This document shows positions 8,098 through 17,538 of a stretch of DNA of 64,000 nucleotides, in pieces. The position numbers and the translations under genes were made by a program. The notes beneath the pieces are model-generated. The model saw only the letters and a list, made by a program, of their open reading frames with translations, searched no databases and was not told the DNA's origin. Position 1 is the first letter of the stretch; each line of letters opens with the position of its first letter. Source of the DNA: JBJYIN01 sp046237015 (GTDB taxonomy: Bacteria; Pseudomonadota; Gammaproteobacteria; Enterobacterales; Enterobacteriaceae); assembly GCF_046237015.1 (NCBI RefSeq), contig NZ_JBJYIN010000020.1, positions 31,095 to 95,094 on the forward strand. The letters are read 5' to 3'.

Positions 8098-8672
8098 GGC
8101 ATGAATCTATGCATTACCCGTTCCTGACCTACCGGATTTTTACCATGGCGATAAACCATAGCAGAATCACAATGGGGACGATGAACAGTAATGCTGGTCA
8201 TAAACCATCTCGAAAGATTGTGTTGTACATCTATTTCAATGAATTGGATGCATTACCATCTATTTATATCCGTGCCACTCGAATGGTATGGGGGACGGTG
8301 TTTGACCTGCTCTAGGGTTTGAACCTGTAGTTGGTAGGACACATTCGTTTTTGATGCGTTTTTTCTACATCTTCTTCATAGGATATAATGATTATAATTA
8401 TTTTAAATCAATAAGATAAATCATGTCTGAAGCAAGATTGATGTATAAATGTTAATTAATAATTACTAAATCCCTTCATAAGAAAAATTTCATTAGTGAC
8501 ATATTTCGTATTTTTCCTGAGCCCATCCATTTAAGTTATTTCTCAAGGCCTGGTGCCTGATTGATGCTTGAACACTAACGGATAAGGGCAAAATATGAAG
8601 GTAAAATATTTTCTTGACAGTATCTGTCAATATTGCCCTTTCTGTATTGCAGATTAGAAAGGAGCAATAGGC
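8098..8672. other. Intergenic region before aspA
   Basis: These 575 bp carry no convincing gene. A 68-codon open frame at 8109-8315 lacks family features. The right half is very AT-rich. The dyad listed at 8614-8630 is the only defined element seen. Confidence 0.6.
8614..8630 (+). promoter_or_regulatory. Palindromic operator candidate upstream of aspA
   Basis: ttgacag-tat-ctgtcaa is a perfect 7+3+7 dyad ending 42 bp before the aspA start. It is flanked by a second, imperfect pair (aagggcaaaata at 8583-8594 and tattgccctt at 8631-8640), so it could also fold as a longer hairpin. Its binding protein is unknown. Confidence 0.45.
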
Positions 8673-10106
8673 ATGTCGAATAACATTCGTATAGAAGAAG
8701 ATCTGTTAGGTAACCGAGAAGTCTCCAATGACGCGTATTATGGTATTCATACGTTGCGTGCCATCGAAAATTTTTATATCAGCGATAGAAAAATCAGTGA
8801 TATCCCCGAATTTGTTCGCGCCATGGTCATGGTGAAAAAAGCAGCGGCATTGGCGAACAGAGAATTAAAAACCATTCCTAAAAAGATTGCTGATGTTATT
8901 ATTCAGGCATGTGATGAAGTTCTGAATAATGGGAAATGCATGGATCAATTCCCCGTTGATGTTTATCAGGGGGGCGCAGGTACATCCGTCAACATGAATA
9001 CTAATGAGGTATTGGCGAATATTGGCCTGGAATTGATGGGGCATAATAAGGGCGAATACCAATATCTGAATCCTAACGATCATCTGAACAAGTGCCAATC
9101 AACTAATGACGCTTATCCAACAGGATTCCGCCTTGCCGTTTATCGCTCTATCCTTAAGTTGATTGATGCGATCAATCTGTTGAGTGATGGTTTTGAACAT
9201 AAAGCTAAAGAATTTGAAAATATCCTGAAAATGGGACGTACCCAGCTACAGGATGCTGTGCCAATGACTCTTGGCCAGGAATTTCATGCTTTTAATGTGT
9301 TGTTACAAGAAGAAAAAGGAAATCTGTTACGTACCGCTGAATTATTATTAGAAGTGAACCTTGGTGCAACGGCTATTGGTACTCGTCTTAATACGCCAGA
9401 TGAATACCAAAAATTAGCGGTACAGTATTTGGCTGAAGTGAGCGGCCTGCCGTGTGTCCCTTCCGAAGATCTCATTGAAGCGACATCGGACTGTGGCGCT
9501 TATGTTATGGTACATAGCGCACTGAAACGTACAGCAGTAAAATTATCCAAAATTTGTAATGACTTGCGTTTACTTTCTTCAGGCCCACGCACGGGGCTTA
9601 ATGAAATCAATTTACCTGAATTGCAGGCCGGTTCGTCAATCATGCCAGCAAAAGTAAACCCAGTTGTCCCTGAAGTTGTCAACCAGGTATGTTTTAAAGT
9701 CATTGGTAACGATACGTGTGTGACAATGGCTGCGGAAGCCGGTCAGTTGCAATTGAACGTGATGGAGCCGGTGATCGGGCAAGCGATGTTCGAGTCAATT
9801 CAGATTCTTTCCAATGCCTGCCATAATTTGCTTGAAAAATGTGTGACGGGTATTACGGCGAATAAGTCTGTTTGTGAAGGGTATGTTTTCAATTCTATCG
9901 GTATCGTCACTTACCTGAATCCGTTTATTGGGCATCACAACGGTGATATTGTTGGGAAGATATGTGCAGAAACGGGTAAGAGCGTGCGTGAAGTTGTGTT
10001 GGAGCGCGGTTTACTCACCGAAGCAGAACTGGATGATATTTTCTCTATTCAGAATTTGATGCATCCGGCTTATAAAGCTAAGCGCTTTACTGATGAAAAC
10101 GCCTAA
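8673..10106 (+). CDS. aspA: Aspartate ammonia-lyase (aspartase)
   Basis: The 477-residue protein closely follows E. coli AspA from MSNNIRIEEDLLG to AYKAKRFTDE. It has the substrate segment MGRTQLQDAVPMTLGQE and the lyase signature GSSIMPAKVN with its catalytic serine loop. It converts L-aspartate to fumarate and ammonia in the cytoplasm. AAAGGAG precedes the start at 8673. One oddity is Arg238 in IGTRLN, where AspA as I recall it has glycine (GTGLN). The dicarboxylate symporter and DcuR-like regulator downstream suggest use of aspartate or fumarate as carbon source or for anaerobic respiration. Confidence 0.93.
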   Translation: MSNNIRIEEDLLGNREVSNDAYYGIHTLRAIENFYISDRKISDIPEFVRAMVMVKKAAALANRELKTIPKKIADVIIQACDEVLNNGKCMDQFPVDVYQGGAGTSVNMNTNEVLANIGLELMGHNKGEYQYLNPNDHLNKCQSTNDAYPTGFRLAVYRSILKLIDAINLLSDGFEHKAKEFENILKMGRTQLQDAVPMTLGQEFHAFNVLLQEEKGNLLRTAELLLEVNLGATAIGTRLNTPDEYQKLAVQYLAEVSGLPCVPSEDLIEATSDCGAYVMVHSALKRTAVKLSKICNDLRLLSSGPRTGLNEINLPELQAGSSIMPAKVNPVVPEVVNQVCFKVIGNDTCVTMAAEAGQLQLNVMEPVIGQAMFESIQILSNACHNLLEKCVTGITANKSVCEGYVFNSIGIVTYLNPFIGHHNGDIVGKICAETGKSVREVVLERGLLTEAELDDIFSIQNLMHPAYKAKRFTDENA

Positions 10107-10155
10107 TAGTTGATAAAGATATTTAAGCGTTTTATCCATTTGTCTTCCACCTTCA

Positions 10156-10187
10156 ATAATCGTGTCCAATGTTTCGGACACGATTAT
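10156..10187. terminator. Inverted repeat downstream of aspA
   Basis: Perfect 12-bp arms ataatcgtgtcc (10156-10167) and ggacacgattat (10176-10187) with an 8-nt loop, 50 bp after the aspA stop. No T run follows, so it may be a weak or factor-assisted terminator or an RNA-stabilising hairpin. Confidence 0.5.
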
Positions 10188-10267
10188 GAATGACCCTGTA
10201 GATATACGTTTCCCATTATTCCAATAAATAACTGGATTAGGGGGAGATATTTCACTTGTTATTGGTA

Positions 10268-10394
<127 letters not shown>

Positions 10395-10620
10395 AACAGA
10401 ACGATGTCAATATTTAGCCTGTCTTATTTTCATTATGAAATGAGATAGGGGAAGTGTTGGAAAAAGAGTGATGCGCTAATAATAAGTTTTGTATCAAATA
10501 CAGACAATACCACGACAAAAAAACAGAGTAGACCGTAGGTTGCTTAAGGCTGTGCTTCAGATGGTTGATTTTCAATAACAATGTTTATTGTCTGAATCTA
10601 TTTATCACCATGAGGTTATC

Positions 10621-11904
10621 ATGAAAAAGAATAAATTATTATTTTTTATAGCCTTAGCTATCATCCTCGGCATTATTGTCGGTGGTGCTTGCCATTCTTT
10701 ATTGACTGAGCAGGAAGCCAAAGAGGTCGTATCTTACTTTAATTTAGTGACAGATGTTTTTCTCCGCCTGATAAAAATGATCATTGCGCCATTGGTGTTT
10801 GCTACCTTGGTTTCTGGTCTTGCCAGTATGGGGAATTCTTCTTCTGTTGGCCGCATTGGTCTGAAGGCCATGGTTTGGTTCATTTGTTCTTCCGTTGTCT
10901 CTCTTTTTATCGGCATGATGTTAGCAAATGTTTTCGAGCCAGGTGTCGGAATGAATCTCGCCATTCCAAGCACGCCAATACAGGTCGATACCGGTGTGAG
11001 TACTGGTGGATTTACCCTGAAAAGCTTTATTACTCATATATTTCCACGCAGCATCGTCGAAGCGATGGCTAATAATGAAATATTGCAGATTCTGGTGTTC
11101 TCCATGTTTTTTGGTTCGGCTTTAGCTTTTGTGAAAAGTCAGAACAAACATGCTGTTACGATGGAGAATATGATCGAAGAACTGGCGAAAGTGATGTTTC
11201 GGGTGACAGATTATGTTATGCGATTAGCACCTTTGGCGGTCTTTTCCTCGCTGGCTTCTTCTATTACAACTGAGGGGTTGGGGCTGCTCTTCGATTTTGG
11301 CAAGGTTATTGGTGAGTTCTACCTTGGGTTGGCGTTGTTATGGGGGTTAATGTTCGGCGCTGGTGCGATGTTCCTCGGTAAGAAAGCGACTTGGGGCCTG
11401 ATCAAATTACTCCGTGAACCCAGTATGCTGGCGTTCGCTACGGCAAGTAGCGAAGCGGCTTATCCCAAAACGATGGCAGCGCTTAGTGAATTTGGTGTGC
11501 CTAAAAAAATCACCAGCTTTGTTCTTCCGTTGGGGTATTCCTTTAACCTTGTCGGTTCCATGATATATCAAGCTTTTGCCATTCTGTTTATCGCACAGGC
11601 GTACAATATTCACCTGAGCCTGACCCAACAGACATTGATTCTTTTAACATTGATGATCACGAGTAAAGGTATGGCTGGCGTCGCACGAGCAGCGGTTGTG
11701 GTGGTTGCTGCCACATTACCTATGTTTAATCTGCCAGAGGCCGGGATCTTACTGATTATTGGTATTGATCAGTTCCTTGATATGGGCCGGACCGCCACTA
11801 ATGTCATTGGTAACGGTATGGCTACGGCAGTGGTGTCTAAATTGGAACAAAATTATGACCATGCTGACGATGAAATACCCATGATGGCAACAAAAAGTAT
11901 ATAG
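10621..11904 (+). CDS. Dicarboxylate/amino acid:cation symporter (DAACS family)
   Basis: The 427-residue protein is a multi-span inner-membrane carrier of the GltP/DctA type: N-terminal FFIALAIILGIIVGG, RLIKMIIAPLVFATLVSG, the re-entrant loop region FATASSEAAYPKTM (the serine-rich hairpin of this family), GYSFNLVGSMIYQAFA and the C-terminal GIDQFLDMGRTATNVIGN. The start at 10621 is taken because GAGG lies 6 bp ahead. It imports glutamate, aspartate or C4-dicarboxylates with H+ or Na+. The neighbouring aspartase and DcuR-like regulator favour aspartate, fumarate or malate as substrate, by inference. Confidence 0.88.
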   Translation: MKKNKLLFFIALAIILGIIVGGACHSLLTEQEAKEVVSYFNLVTDVFLRLIKMIIAPLVFATLVSGLASMGNSSSVGRIGLKAMVWFICSSVVSLFIGMMLANVFEPGVGMNLAIPSTPIQVDTGVSTGGFTLKSFITHIFPRSIVEAMANNEILQILVFSMFFGSALAFVKSQNKHAVTMENMIEELAKVMFRVTDYVMRLAPLAVFSSLASSITTEGLGLLFDFGKVIGEFYLGLALLWGLMFGAGAMFLGKKATWGLIKLLREPSMLAFATASSEAAYPKTMAALSEFGVPKKITSFVLPLGYSFNLVGSMIYQAFAILFIAQAYNIHLSLTQQTLILLTLMITSKGMAGVARAAVVVVAATLPMFNLPEAGILLIIGIDQFLDMGRTATNVIGNGMATAVVSKLEQNYDHADDEIPMMATKSI

Positions 11905-11918
11905 CTGATTTATTTTTA

Positions 11919-11948
11919 GACACAAGCAGTTATCAGACTGCTTGTGTC
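11919..11948. terminator. Hairpin after the symporter gene
   Basis: Perfect 11-bp arms gacacaagcag (11919-11929) and ctgcttgtgtc (11938-11948) with an 8-nt loop, 15 bp after the stop. There is no T run after it on either strand, so it is a terminator candidate only. Confidence 0.5.
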
Positions 11949-12042
11949 GCTGTGTACGACCCATGCCTGTCATAAGGCTAATTAAATGAAATCTATTTTT
12001 CGGGGCGTAATGCCGTTTTTATCTACTGCCCAAGGCTGTTGA

Positions 12043-12843
12043 ATGATGATTAATGTACTTATTGTTGATCCTGATACTAAAGTTGCTGCGTTAAATCGCA
12101 CTTATCTGAATCAGATTTCTGGTTTTAACTGTTATGCGACGGTATCAACGCTGCAACAAGCGAGAAACTTACTAATACGGCACGCTTCAGATATTGATTT
12201 GGTGTTATTAGATATTTGTACGCAACGTAATAGCGATCTTGCTTTGTTACGTGTCATTCGCGAACTTAGTAAGCGAACGGATGTTATTATCGTCTCTTCA
12301 ACTCACGATCTTTATACGATAAAAAAAGGGTTACGTTATGGTGCGGTAGGCTATTTGGTTAAACCTTTCCAATTTTCTCGTTTTGAGTACAAATTAACGG
12401 CATACCGTGAAGAGGTTAATTTGCTCAAGCATCAGGAAGTTATCGTACAGAACGACATTGATTATCTGATTCAAGGCATTAGCAATAAGAATGTCAGTAA
12501 ACATAAAAGGTTGCCTAAAGGGCTGACCTCTCATACATTGCGCATTATTTGTGAATGGGTTAAAAAAAATCAGGATGTTGAGTTTTCAACAAAAATGATG
12601 TCAGATGCCATTGGTATATCAAGTGTTTCCTGCCGTAAATATCTGAGCTATCTTGAAGATACGCATATATTGGCAACCGATCTCCTCTATCAAACAAAAG
12701 GACGGCCTGTGCATCTTTATCGTTTATTAGCGGAGCAACGAGGTATCCATCGTCAGGTCAATAGTATGAGTAGTATTCCACTTAAAAACTTTAAGTACTG
12801 TACCCGATATGAAAAAATAAGTGCCCACGCGTTATTTGAATAG
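12043..12843 (+). CDS. DcuR/CitB-type response regulator, no adjacent kinase
   Basis: The 266-residue protein follows E. coli DcuR closely: MINVLIVDPD at the start, phospho-acceptor Asp57 in LVLLDI, Ser85-Ser86, Lys107 in LVKPFQ, and a C-terminal helix-turn-helix region (LPKGLTSHTLRIICEW, ISSVSCRKYLSYLE, GRPVHLYR). The acidic pair is altered: DD of DcuR is Asp9-Pro10 here. It is about 25 residues longer than DcuR at the C terminus. DcuR works with the fumarate sensor DcuS, but no histidine kinase gene is in the window. Its likely targets are the symporter and aspA, by position. Confidence 0.85.
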   Translation: MMINVLIVDPDTKVAALNRTYLNQISGFNCYATVSTLQQARNLLIRHASDIDLVLLDICTQRNSDLALLRVIRELSKRTDVIIVSSTHDLYTIKKGLRYGAVGYLVKPFQFSRFEYKLTAYREEVNLLKHQEVIVQNDIDYLIQGISNKNVSKHKRLPKGLTSHTLRIICEWVKKNQDVEFSTKMMSDAIGISSVSCRKYLSYLEDTHILATDLLYQTKGRPVHLYRLLAEQRGIHRQVNSMSSIPLKNFKYCTRYEKISAHALFE

Positions 12844-12989
12844 CGATTATCTAGGCTAATATCACTGTGTTTGTTACTCAACCCATCCATGGGTTTGCCT
12901 TGAAAGGCTAACACTGCGCGTTGTTCAAAATGATAACGTACTTTCCTGCAACACGCGTGCGGTGGGGCATTGCATGAATGCGTTGTTTC

Positions 12990-13727
12990 TTAAGCAAAAC
13001 CACCGTTTACACGGATAACCTGTGCGTTCACCCAGTTGCCATCCTCACCCACTAGCATTGCAACGACACCAGCAATTTCATCCGGTGTACCAATCCGTTC
13101 CAATGGTGCCAGTCGGGCAATGGTAGCGATTTGTTCTTCGCTTTTACCGTTGAAAAACAGTTCGGTTCCTGTTGGCCCTGGTGCAATAGCGTTTACCGTG
13201 ATATTTCGACCACGTAGTTCATTGGCTAACACATGTACTAAACCTTCAACGCCCGCTTTGGACGCGATGTAGGGACCATAAGCCGGGAACGATTTTGCGA
13301 TAACGCTGGTGGATAAGGCGATGATTCTTCCTCCTTCACCAACAGATTCTGCTGCGTTAGCCAATACCAGAAAGGCTCCTCTCAGGTTGGTTCGGATCAC
13401 TTTATCGAAATCAGTTAGGCCTGCTGGCGTAATTTTCACCATGGGCATAATGCCCGCAGAATGTACTACGACATCCAACCGACCATTGATTGCTTTCGCA
13501 TCGGCAAACAGGCGGCTGACATCAGCTTCATTGGCAACGTCAGCCTGAATGGCAACCGCTTGACCGCCTTGCGCCAGGATTGTCCGCACCGTTTCTTCAG
13601 CGCTAACGACATCACCAGCATAATTGACGATGACCGTGAAGCCCTCTTTTGCCAGACGCTCTGCAATGGCTCGGCCAATGCCTCGGGATGCTCCAGTAAC
13701 TAAAGCCGTTTTTGTTTGTGTGGTCAT
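12990..13727 (-). CDS. SDR-family oxidoreductase
   Basis: A 245-residue classical short-chain dehydrogenase. It has the NAD(P)-binding TGASRGIG near the N terminus, HSAG in place of the usual NNAG, a catalytic serine in LSTS, YIASK as the Tyr-x-x-x-Lys pair, and the family tail INGG-like RVNGGFA. AGGAG lies before two tandem ATG codons; the second (13727) has better spacing, the first is at 13730. Substrate is unknown; 3-oxoacyl reductase-like or sugar alcohol oxidation are both possible. It has no close operon partner. Confidence 0.88.
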   Translation of the reverse strand: MTTQTKTALVTGASRGIGRAIAERLAKEGFTVIVNYAGDVVSAEETVRTILAQGGQAVAIQADVANEADVSRLFADAKAINGRLDVVVHSAGIMPMVKITPAGLTDFDKVIRTNLRGAFLVLANAAESVGEGGRIIALSTSVIAKSFPAYGPYIASKAGVEGLVHVLANELRGRNITVNAIAPGPTGTELFFNGKSEEQIATIARLAPLERIGTPDEIAGVVAMLVGEDGNWVNAQVIRVNGGFA

Positions 13728-14025
13728 CATTCTCTCCTGGTTCATTGTTGGAGGGAGATCAATAGGGTTTCGGCATGGATAGTAACTTTCATCCCAAGGA
13801 GATAAAGATCGTTAATTTGATATTATAATTCCATCAGGATTAACAATGCCGATAGATTTAAGAGAAGTGCGGGGAAAACTTGATATACGGCAATAGGTTA
13901 TCTCTCCTGTTGAATCAGATGAATTGATCTGTCAGCTGAGTCTCAACGACTTGGAACACGACGTCACTTGTGTGTCAGTCAGGCAAGGACGTCGGTATTC
14001 TGTTACGAGTATTTACCGAGTGTGA

Positions 14026-15399
14026 CTAACTCAGCATGGCGTTGATGACCAGCATTGTGATCATTCCGCCGATCGCTGGGATAAACGTTCGTCTCACAAT
14101 CATAAAGGGTGAGCACTCACCTGCTTTACTGACGGCGATAATAACCCCTGCAACTGGCGAAATAGATCTTCCCATCCCAGCCATTAATTGCATGGGAAGA
14201 ATCATGTTTACCGCATTTTCGCCGAATTTTGTCGCGATCCCCGGAGCCAATCCTGAAAACGAAAAGAATGCCGCAACGCCAGAGCCTGTTAAGGCGGCGG
14301 TTACGCAGACTAACAGCGCCATCACGATAGTCATGCTATTAAAGCCAAAGCCGATGGTTTGCACCGTATGTATGATGAAGTCCACTGCGCCGATAATCTG
14401 TAACCCTTGTGCAAATACATCGGCACAAACCAGGAGTGAGACAATGCTGGTAAACATGGTGCCCATTCCTTTGAAAAAGACCTGAATACCCTTACACGCA
14501 CTCTTGAAGTCTCGTTTTACCATTAATTCACAAAAGAAGGCGAATAAGGTGCCGATGACCATTGCGGTTACTACGTCGATTTTTATTGTACTGACCACCA
14601 GTGGACTAAAAACAATCACTAGCACAACCGGAAATATGGGAAGAAATGCGTACAACGCAGGTATATGGGTACCGTTATCATTGTGGGACAAGCTGTCGTC
14701 TTGAGCGATCACCATCGTATGTCCGTCTTTGGCATCGAAATAACGTGCGGTAAAAAAGATCAATATTGCTACGGTCAGCATTACACCAATCGCTACAGGT
14801 AATTGGTAGTGCGCAAAATAGATTGCTGTTTCCATTCCTGCATGTTTGGCCGCGAGGTTCGCCGTCCCGACCGCGGGGCCCAGATCCATAAAAGCAGACA
14901 TGCCAATCATCGATGCCGCCGCAGCCTTACTCACACCTAAACGAACCAGTACGGGGAAAAAAGTAACCAACAGCAGCATTGCCAGACCCGCCGCACTGGA
15001 AATGGCGATATGAAGTAATTGGGATAAGATGTATCCGATTGCCAGAATAAGGTAAGGCGCTTTTATTATCCGCAATGGCTTAATGCACAAATTTACCATG
15101 GCATTAGAGGCTTTAATATGGTCCATATAGTCAGCAAATCCACCTGCTGCCATAATGATTAAACCGATACCAGCTACCTGTGTTGAGAGCGATTCTTTGA
15201 CAAAGGCAAAGATATCGCCTCCTGCCCATCCGATAGATTTTGCTTTCCCATAGAGTATCGAATTATCAGGAAACAGGATGGTGGAAATAAGCAGCATACT
15301 CAACCCTGCTAGCAATAAAATAGTCTGAGGTTGATAGTTTTTTATAATAAATCTTGCGGCAATAATGGTAATCACCATGCCGATTAAGAATCCAGTCAT
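14026..15399 (-). CDS. DcuC-family C4-dicarboxylate transporter
   Basis: The 457-residue inner-membrane protein has about 12 hydrophobic spans and DcuC-family blocks such as GIGLIIMAAGGFADYM, LLHIAISSAAGLAMLL, GMSAFMDLGPAVGTANLAAK, TAALTGSGVAAFFSF and MAGMGRSISPVAGVII. DcuC proteins export succinate or exchange fumarate and succinate during anaerobic growth; paralogues may carry other organic acids. It is 23 bp downstream of an alpha/beta hydrolase gene on the same strand, so an imported or exported acid released by the hydrolase is a possible link. That link is inference. Confidence 0.88.
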   Translation of the reverse strand: MTGFLIGMVITIIAARFIIKNYQPQTILLLAGLSMLLISTILFPDNSILYGKAKSIGWAGGDIFAFVKESLSTQVAGIGLIIMAAGGFADYMDHIKASNAMVNLCIKPLRIIKAPYLILAIGYILSQLLHIAISSAAGLAMLLLVTFFPVLVRLGVSKAAAASMIGMSAFMDLGPAVGTANLAAKHAGMETAIYFAHYQLPVAIGVMLTVAILIFFTARYFDAKDGHTMVIAQDDSLSHNDNGTHIPALYAFLPIFPVVLVIVFSPLVVSTIKIDVVTAMVIGTLFAFFCELMVKRDFKSACKGIQVFFKGMGTMFTSIVSLLVCADVFAQGLQIIGAVDFIIHTVQTIGFGFNSMTIVMALLVCVTAALTGSGVAAFFSFSGLAPGIATKFGENAVNMILPMQLMAGMGRSISPVAGVIIAVSKAGECSPFMIVRRTFIPAIGGMITMLVINAMLS

Positions 15400-15422
15400 G
15401 ATATTCCCCTGAATAGTATTCT

Positions 15423-16265
15423 TTAATAGTGAGAGATAAAATCATGGATGAGGGCATTATAATATTCTGGTGCCTGGAAATAGGGGGCATGCCCTAACCC
15501 CGGCATCTCGATATGTTTTGTAAATGGTACTCGGGTTAGTAGATCTGATTTCAGTTGAGGGCTGACCACCTTATCTTTTTCACCCGTTAGAACGAGTGTT
15601 GGAACACGGATTTGTGATAAAAGAGAGCGATTATCGGCCAATTGCAACATGCGTGATGCCCGACGTAGCCCGTCAGGTCGCGTTTCTGCTGCAATTGTTG
15701 CGGCATAGGCGAGCACGGCCTGTGGAATATCAGGGAAGGGCAACAGGTCATGTGCACGGTTCCAGCCGTAGGCTTCGCTGCCAATTTCAGCTAACTCCTG
15801 CATACGTTTCTCCAGCTTTTCTGATACTGGCGCTGTTTCTGGATCACCGTAACCGGGGTGGGTGCAGGATAGAATCAGGCATTTTACATTTTCTGGATGT
15901 TTTGCCACGTAGCGACTGGCAACGGTACCGCCCATGGAGTGTCCGACGATAGAGACTTGGTCGTTGCCGCTAGCTTGAATCAGTTCATGCAATGCCTGTA
16001 CATAGTTATCAATTTCCGCATTAACCAGATCGGATAGCGCATAACCGGGGGCATCCCAGGCAATAACGTTATAGGCTGGAGACAGCGCGAAAAATTGAAA
16101 TGCCCAAGCTTTAGCACTTCCTAGTAGGCCGTGCAGAAAAATGATTTTTTCACCTTTCCCCCCGGAACGATAAGATAATTTCCCCTGTGAAGTAGCGATT
16201 ATTTTCTGTACCGGGCACACGGGAACGACATTCATTTCAGTAATTATATTTGTTTCATTAATCAT
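15423..16265 (-). CDS. Alpha/beta hydrolase
   Basis: The 280-residue protein has the hydrolase fold: oxyanion segment FLHGLLGSAKAW, nucleophile elbow GHSMGG, acid in GEKDKVV and catalytic His in LGHAPYF. The start at 16265 is chosen because AGAGA lies ahead of it; an in-frame ATG at 16352 would add 29 hydrophobic residues with no clear ribosome site. No secretion signal is seen with the chosen start. Substrate could be an ester, lactone or C-C bond. It forms a likely two-gene unit with the DcuC-type transporter and lies next to an RpiR regulator. Confidence 0.85.
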   Translation of the reverse strand: MINETNIITEMNVVPVCPVQKIIATSQGKLSYRSGGKGEKIIFLHGLLGSAKAWAFQFFALSPAYNVIAWDAPGYALSDLVNAEIDNYVQALHELIQASGNDQVSIVGHSMGGTVASRYVAKHPENVKCLILSCTHPGYGDPETAPVSEKLEKRMQELAEIGSEAYGWNRAHDLLPFPDIPQAVLAYAATIAAETRPDGLRRASRMLQLADNRSLLSQIRVPTLVLTGEKDKVVSPQLKSDLLTRVPFTKHIEMPGLGHAPYFQAPEYYNALIHDFISHY

Positions 16266-16455
16266 TATATTAATCTCTTTAAATAATAGAATACATAGGT
16301 ACAATATGCCATGTGCGACAAGATGCTCTTGCAATATTAAAGCAATTGACAATGTATTTTTTACATTGATCTAACTTATTTAATGATGCTGGATATCCGA
16401 ATTTCAGGTGGTGTTATACGGATAAATGTGCGTTTTTAGCGTAAGTGATGGCGCT

Positions 16456-17313
16456 TTATTTATTGAAGACATTAAACTCTTCAAAAAGAGCTTCCATTAC
16501 ATTAAAGTTATCATTTAATTCTTTCCCTGTTATTTCTCCCATATAGTTAACCATCGCTTCAATGAGCACAAAGCCAGAACTACGGCTATTAAATAACCCC
16601 CTATTTTGGCTATCCATTAGTAAAAGTGCGGTGGCGAAGTGGCTAAAAGGGTTGGTTGGACGATCGGTAATAACGACAGTCTCTCCCCGGTTTTGGTGAA
16701 ACCATTTCACCAGACGAGTCGTTACGCTGGAGAATCGGTAATAGGATATGGCCAGCAGAACATCGCCGTTTCGCGCATCCACCAGTTTATGAGGTAAATT
16801 AGCGATGTTGGCATCCAGCAGTACAATGTCTTTTTTGATATATCGACCAAGAAGGTAAAAATACTCTGCTAGCGCGTGAGCACTGGCACTACCAATGACA
16901 TACAGTTTTTTATCAGGATCACAAATTAGTTCAATCGCTTTTTCCAAATCATGCTTACTAATATTTTTTAGTGTGTCACGGATGATGTTGGTGGTATGGG
17001 CAACGTAATTTTCTATGTATGTGCTGCCATTTTTAATATTGTTTTCTTTATTAAAACGGGTAATGGGAGAGACATTTCGAAATGGTTCTGTACCCATCAC
17101 CGCTTTTTTAAAATCATGAAAACCTTCAAACCCTATTTTTACCATAAAACGCCCTAGTGTGGATTTGGCAATCCCCACTTCTTTGCAAATATCGACAACT
17201 TTGCTATAGGGGATCGATAAAAAATGTTTGGTAAGATAATCAGCGATGCATCGATCGGTTTCCGTCAAATTGCTTATCTGATTAATACGCTGAGAGAACT
17301 CGGTTTTGTTCAT
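16456..17313 (-). CDS. MurR/RpiR-family transcriptional regulator
   Basis: The 285-residue protein has an N-terminal RpiR helix-turn-helix (LTETDRCIADYLTKHF, GIAKSTLGRFMVKIGFEGFHDFK) and a C-terminal SIS sugar-phosphate-binding domain starting near residue 120 (KLYVIGSASAHALAEY, VLLAISYYRFSSVTTRLV, VVITDRPTNPFS). Such regulators respond to phosphosugars or related metabolites. It lies upstream of the hydrolase and DcuC-type genes on the same strand with a 190-bp gap, so these are its probable targets. Confidence 0.88.
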   Translation of the reverse strand: MNKTEFSQRINQISNLTETDRCIADYLTKHFLSIPYSKVVDICKEVGIAKSTLGRFMVKIGFEGFHDFKKAVMGTEPFRNVSPITRFNKENNIKNGSTYIENYVAHTTNIIRDTLKNISKHDLEKAIELICDPDKKLYVIGSASAHALAEYFYLLGRYIKKDIVLLDANIANLPHKLVDARNGDVLLAISYYRFSSVTTRLVKWFHQNRGETVVITDRPTNPFSHFATALLLMDSQNRGLFNSRSSGFVLIEAMVNYMGEITGKELNDNFNVMEALFEEFNVFNK

Positions 17314-17538
17314 CGTAATATGCTCTCTTAATGTCTCTGTGGTATTAAGAACCAGTCTTGTGTAATAGAAAAGGGAATGGGAAATTCCCAGGAAAGAAAT
17401 GTGCAGTATCTCTCATAATTAAAAAATGACTGAGATTTTCATTCTGAATCATGGACGATAAATAAAACTAAAGTTATTTAATATCAGTTTGTTATGGGAT
17501 TAACTTTACGCTGTGAATTTTAATGAAAGGTGAAGATG

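Noticed and set aside
8109..8315. 68-codon plus-strand frame before aspA
   Set aside because: No recognisable features, weak start context, and it lies in decayed element DNA.
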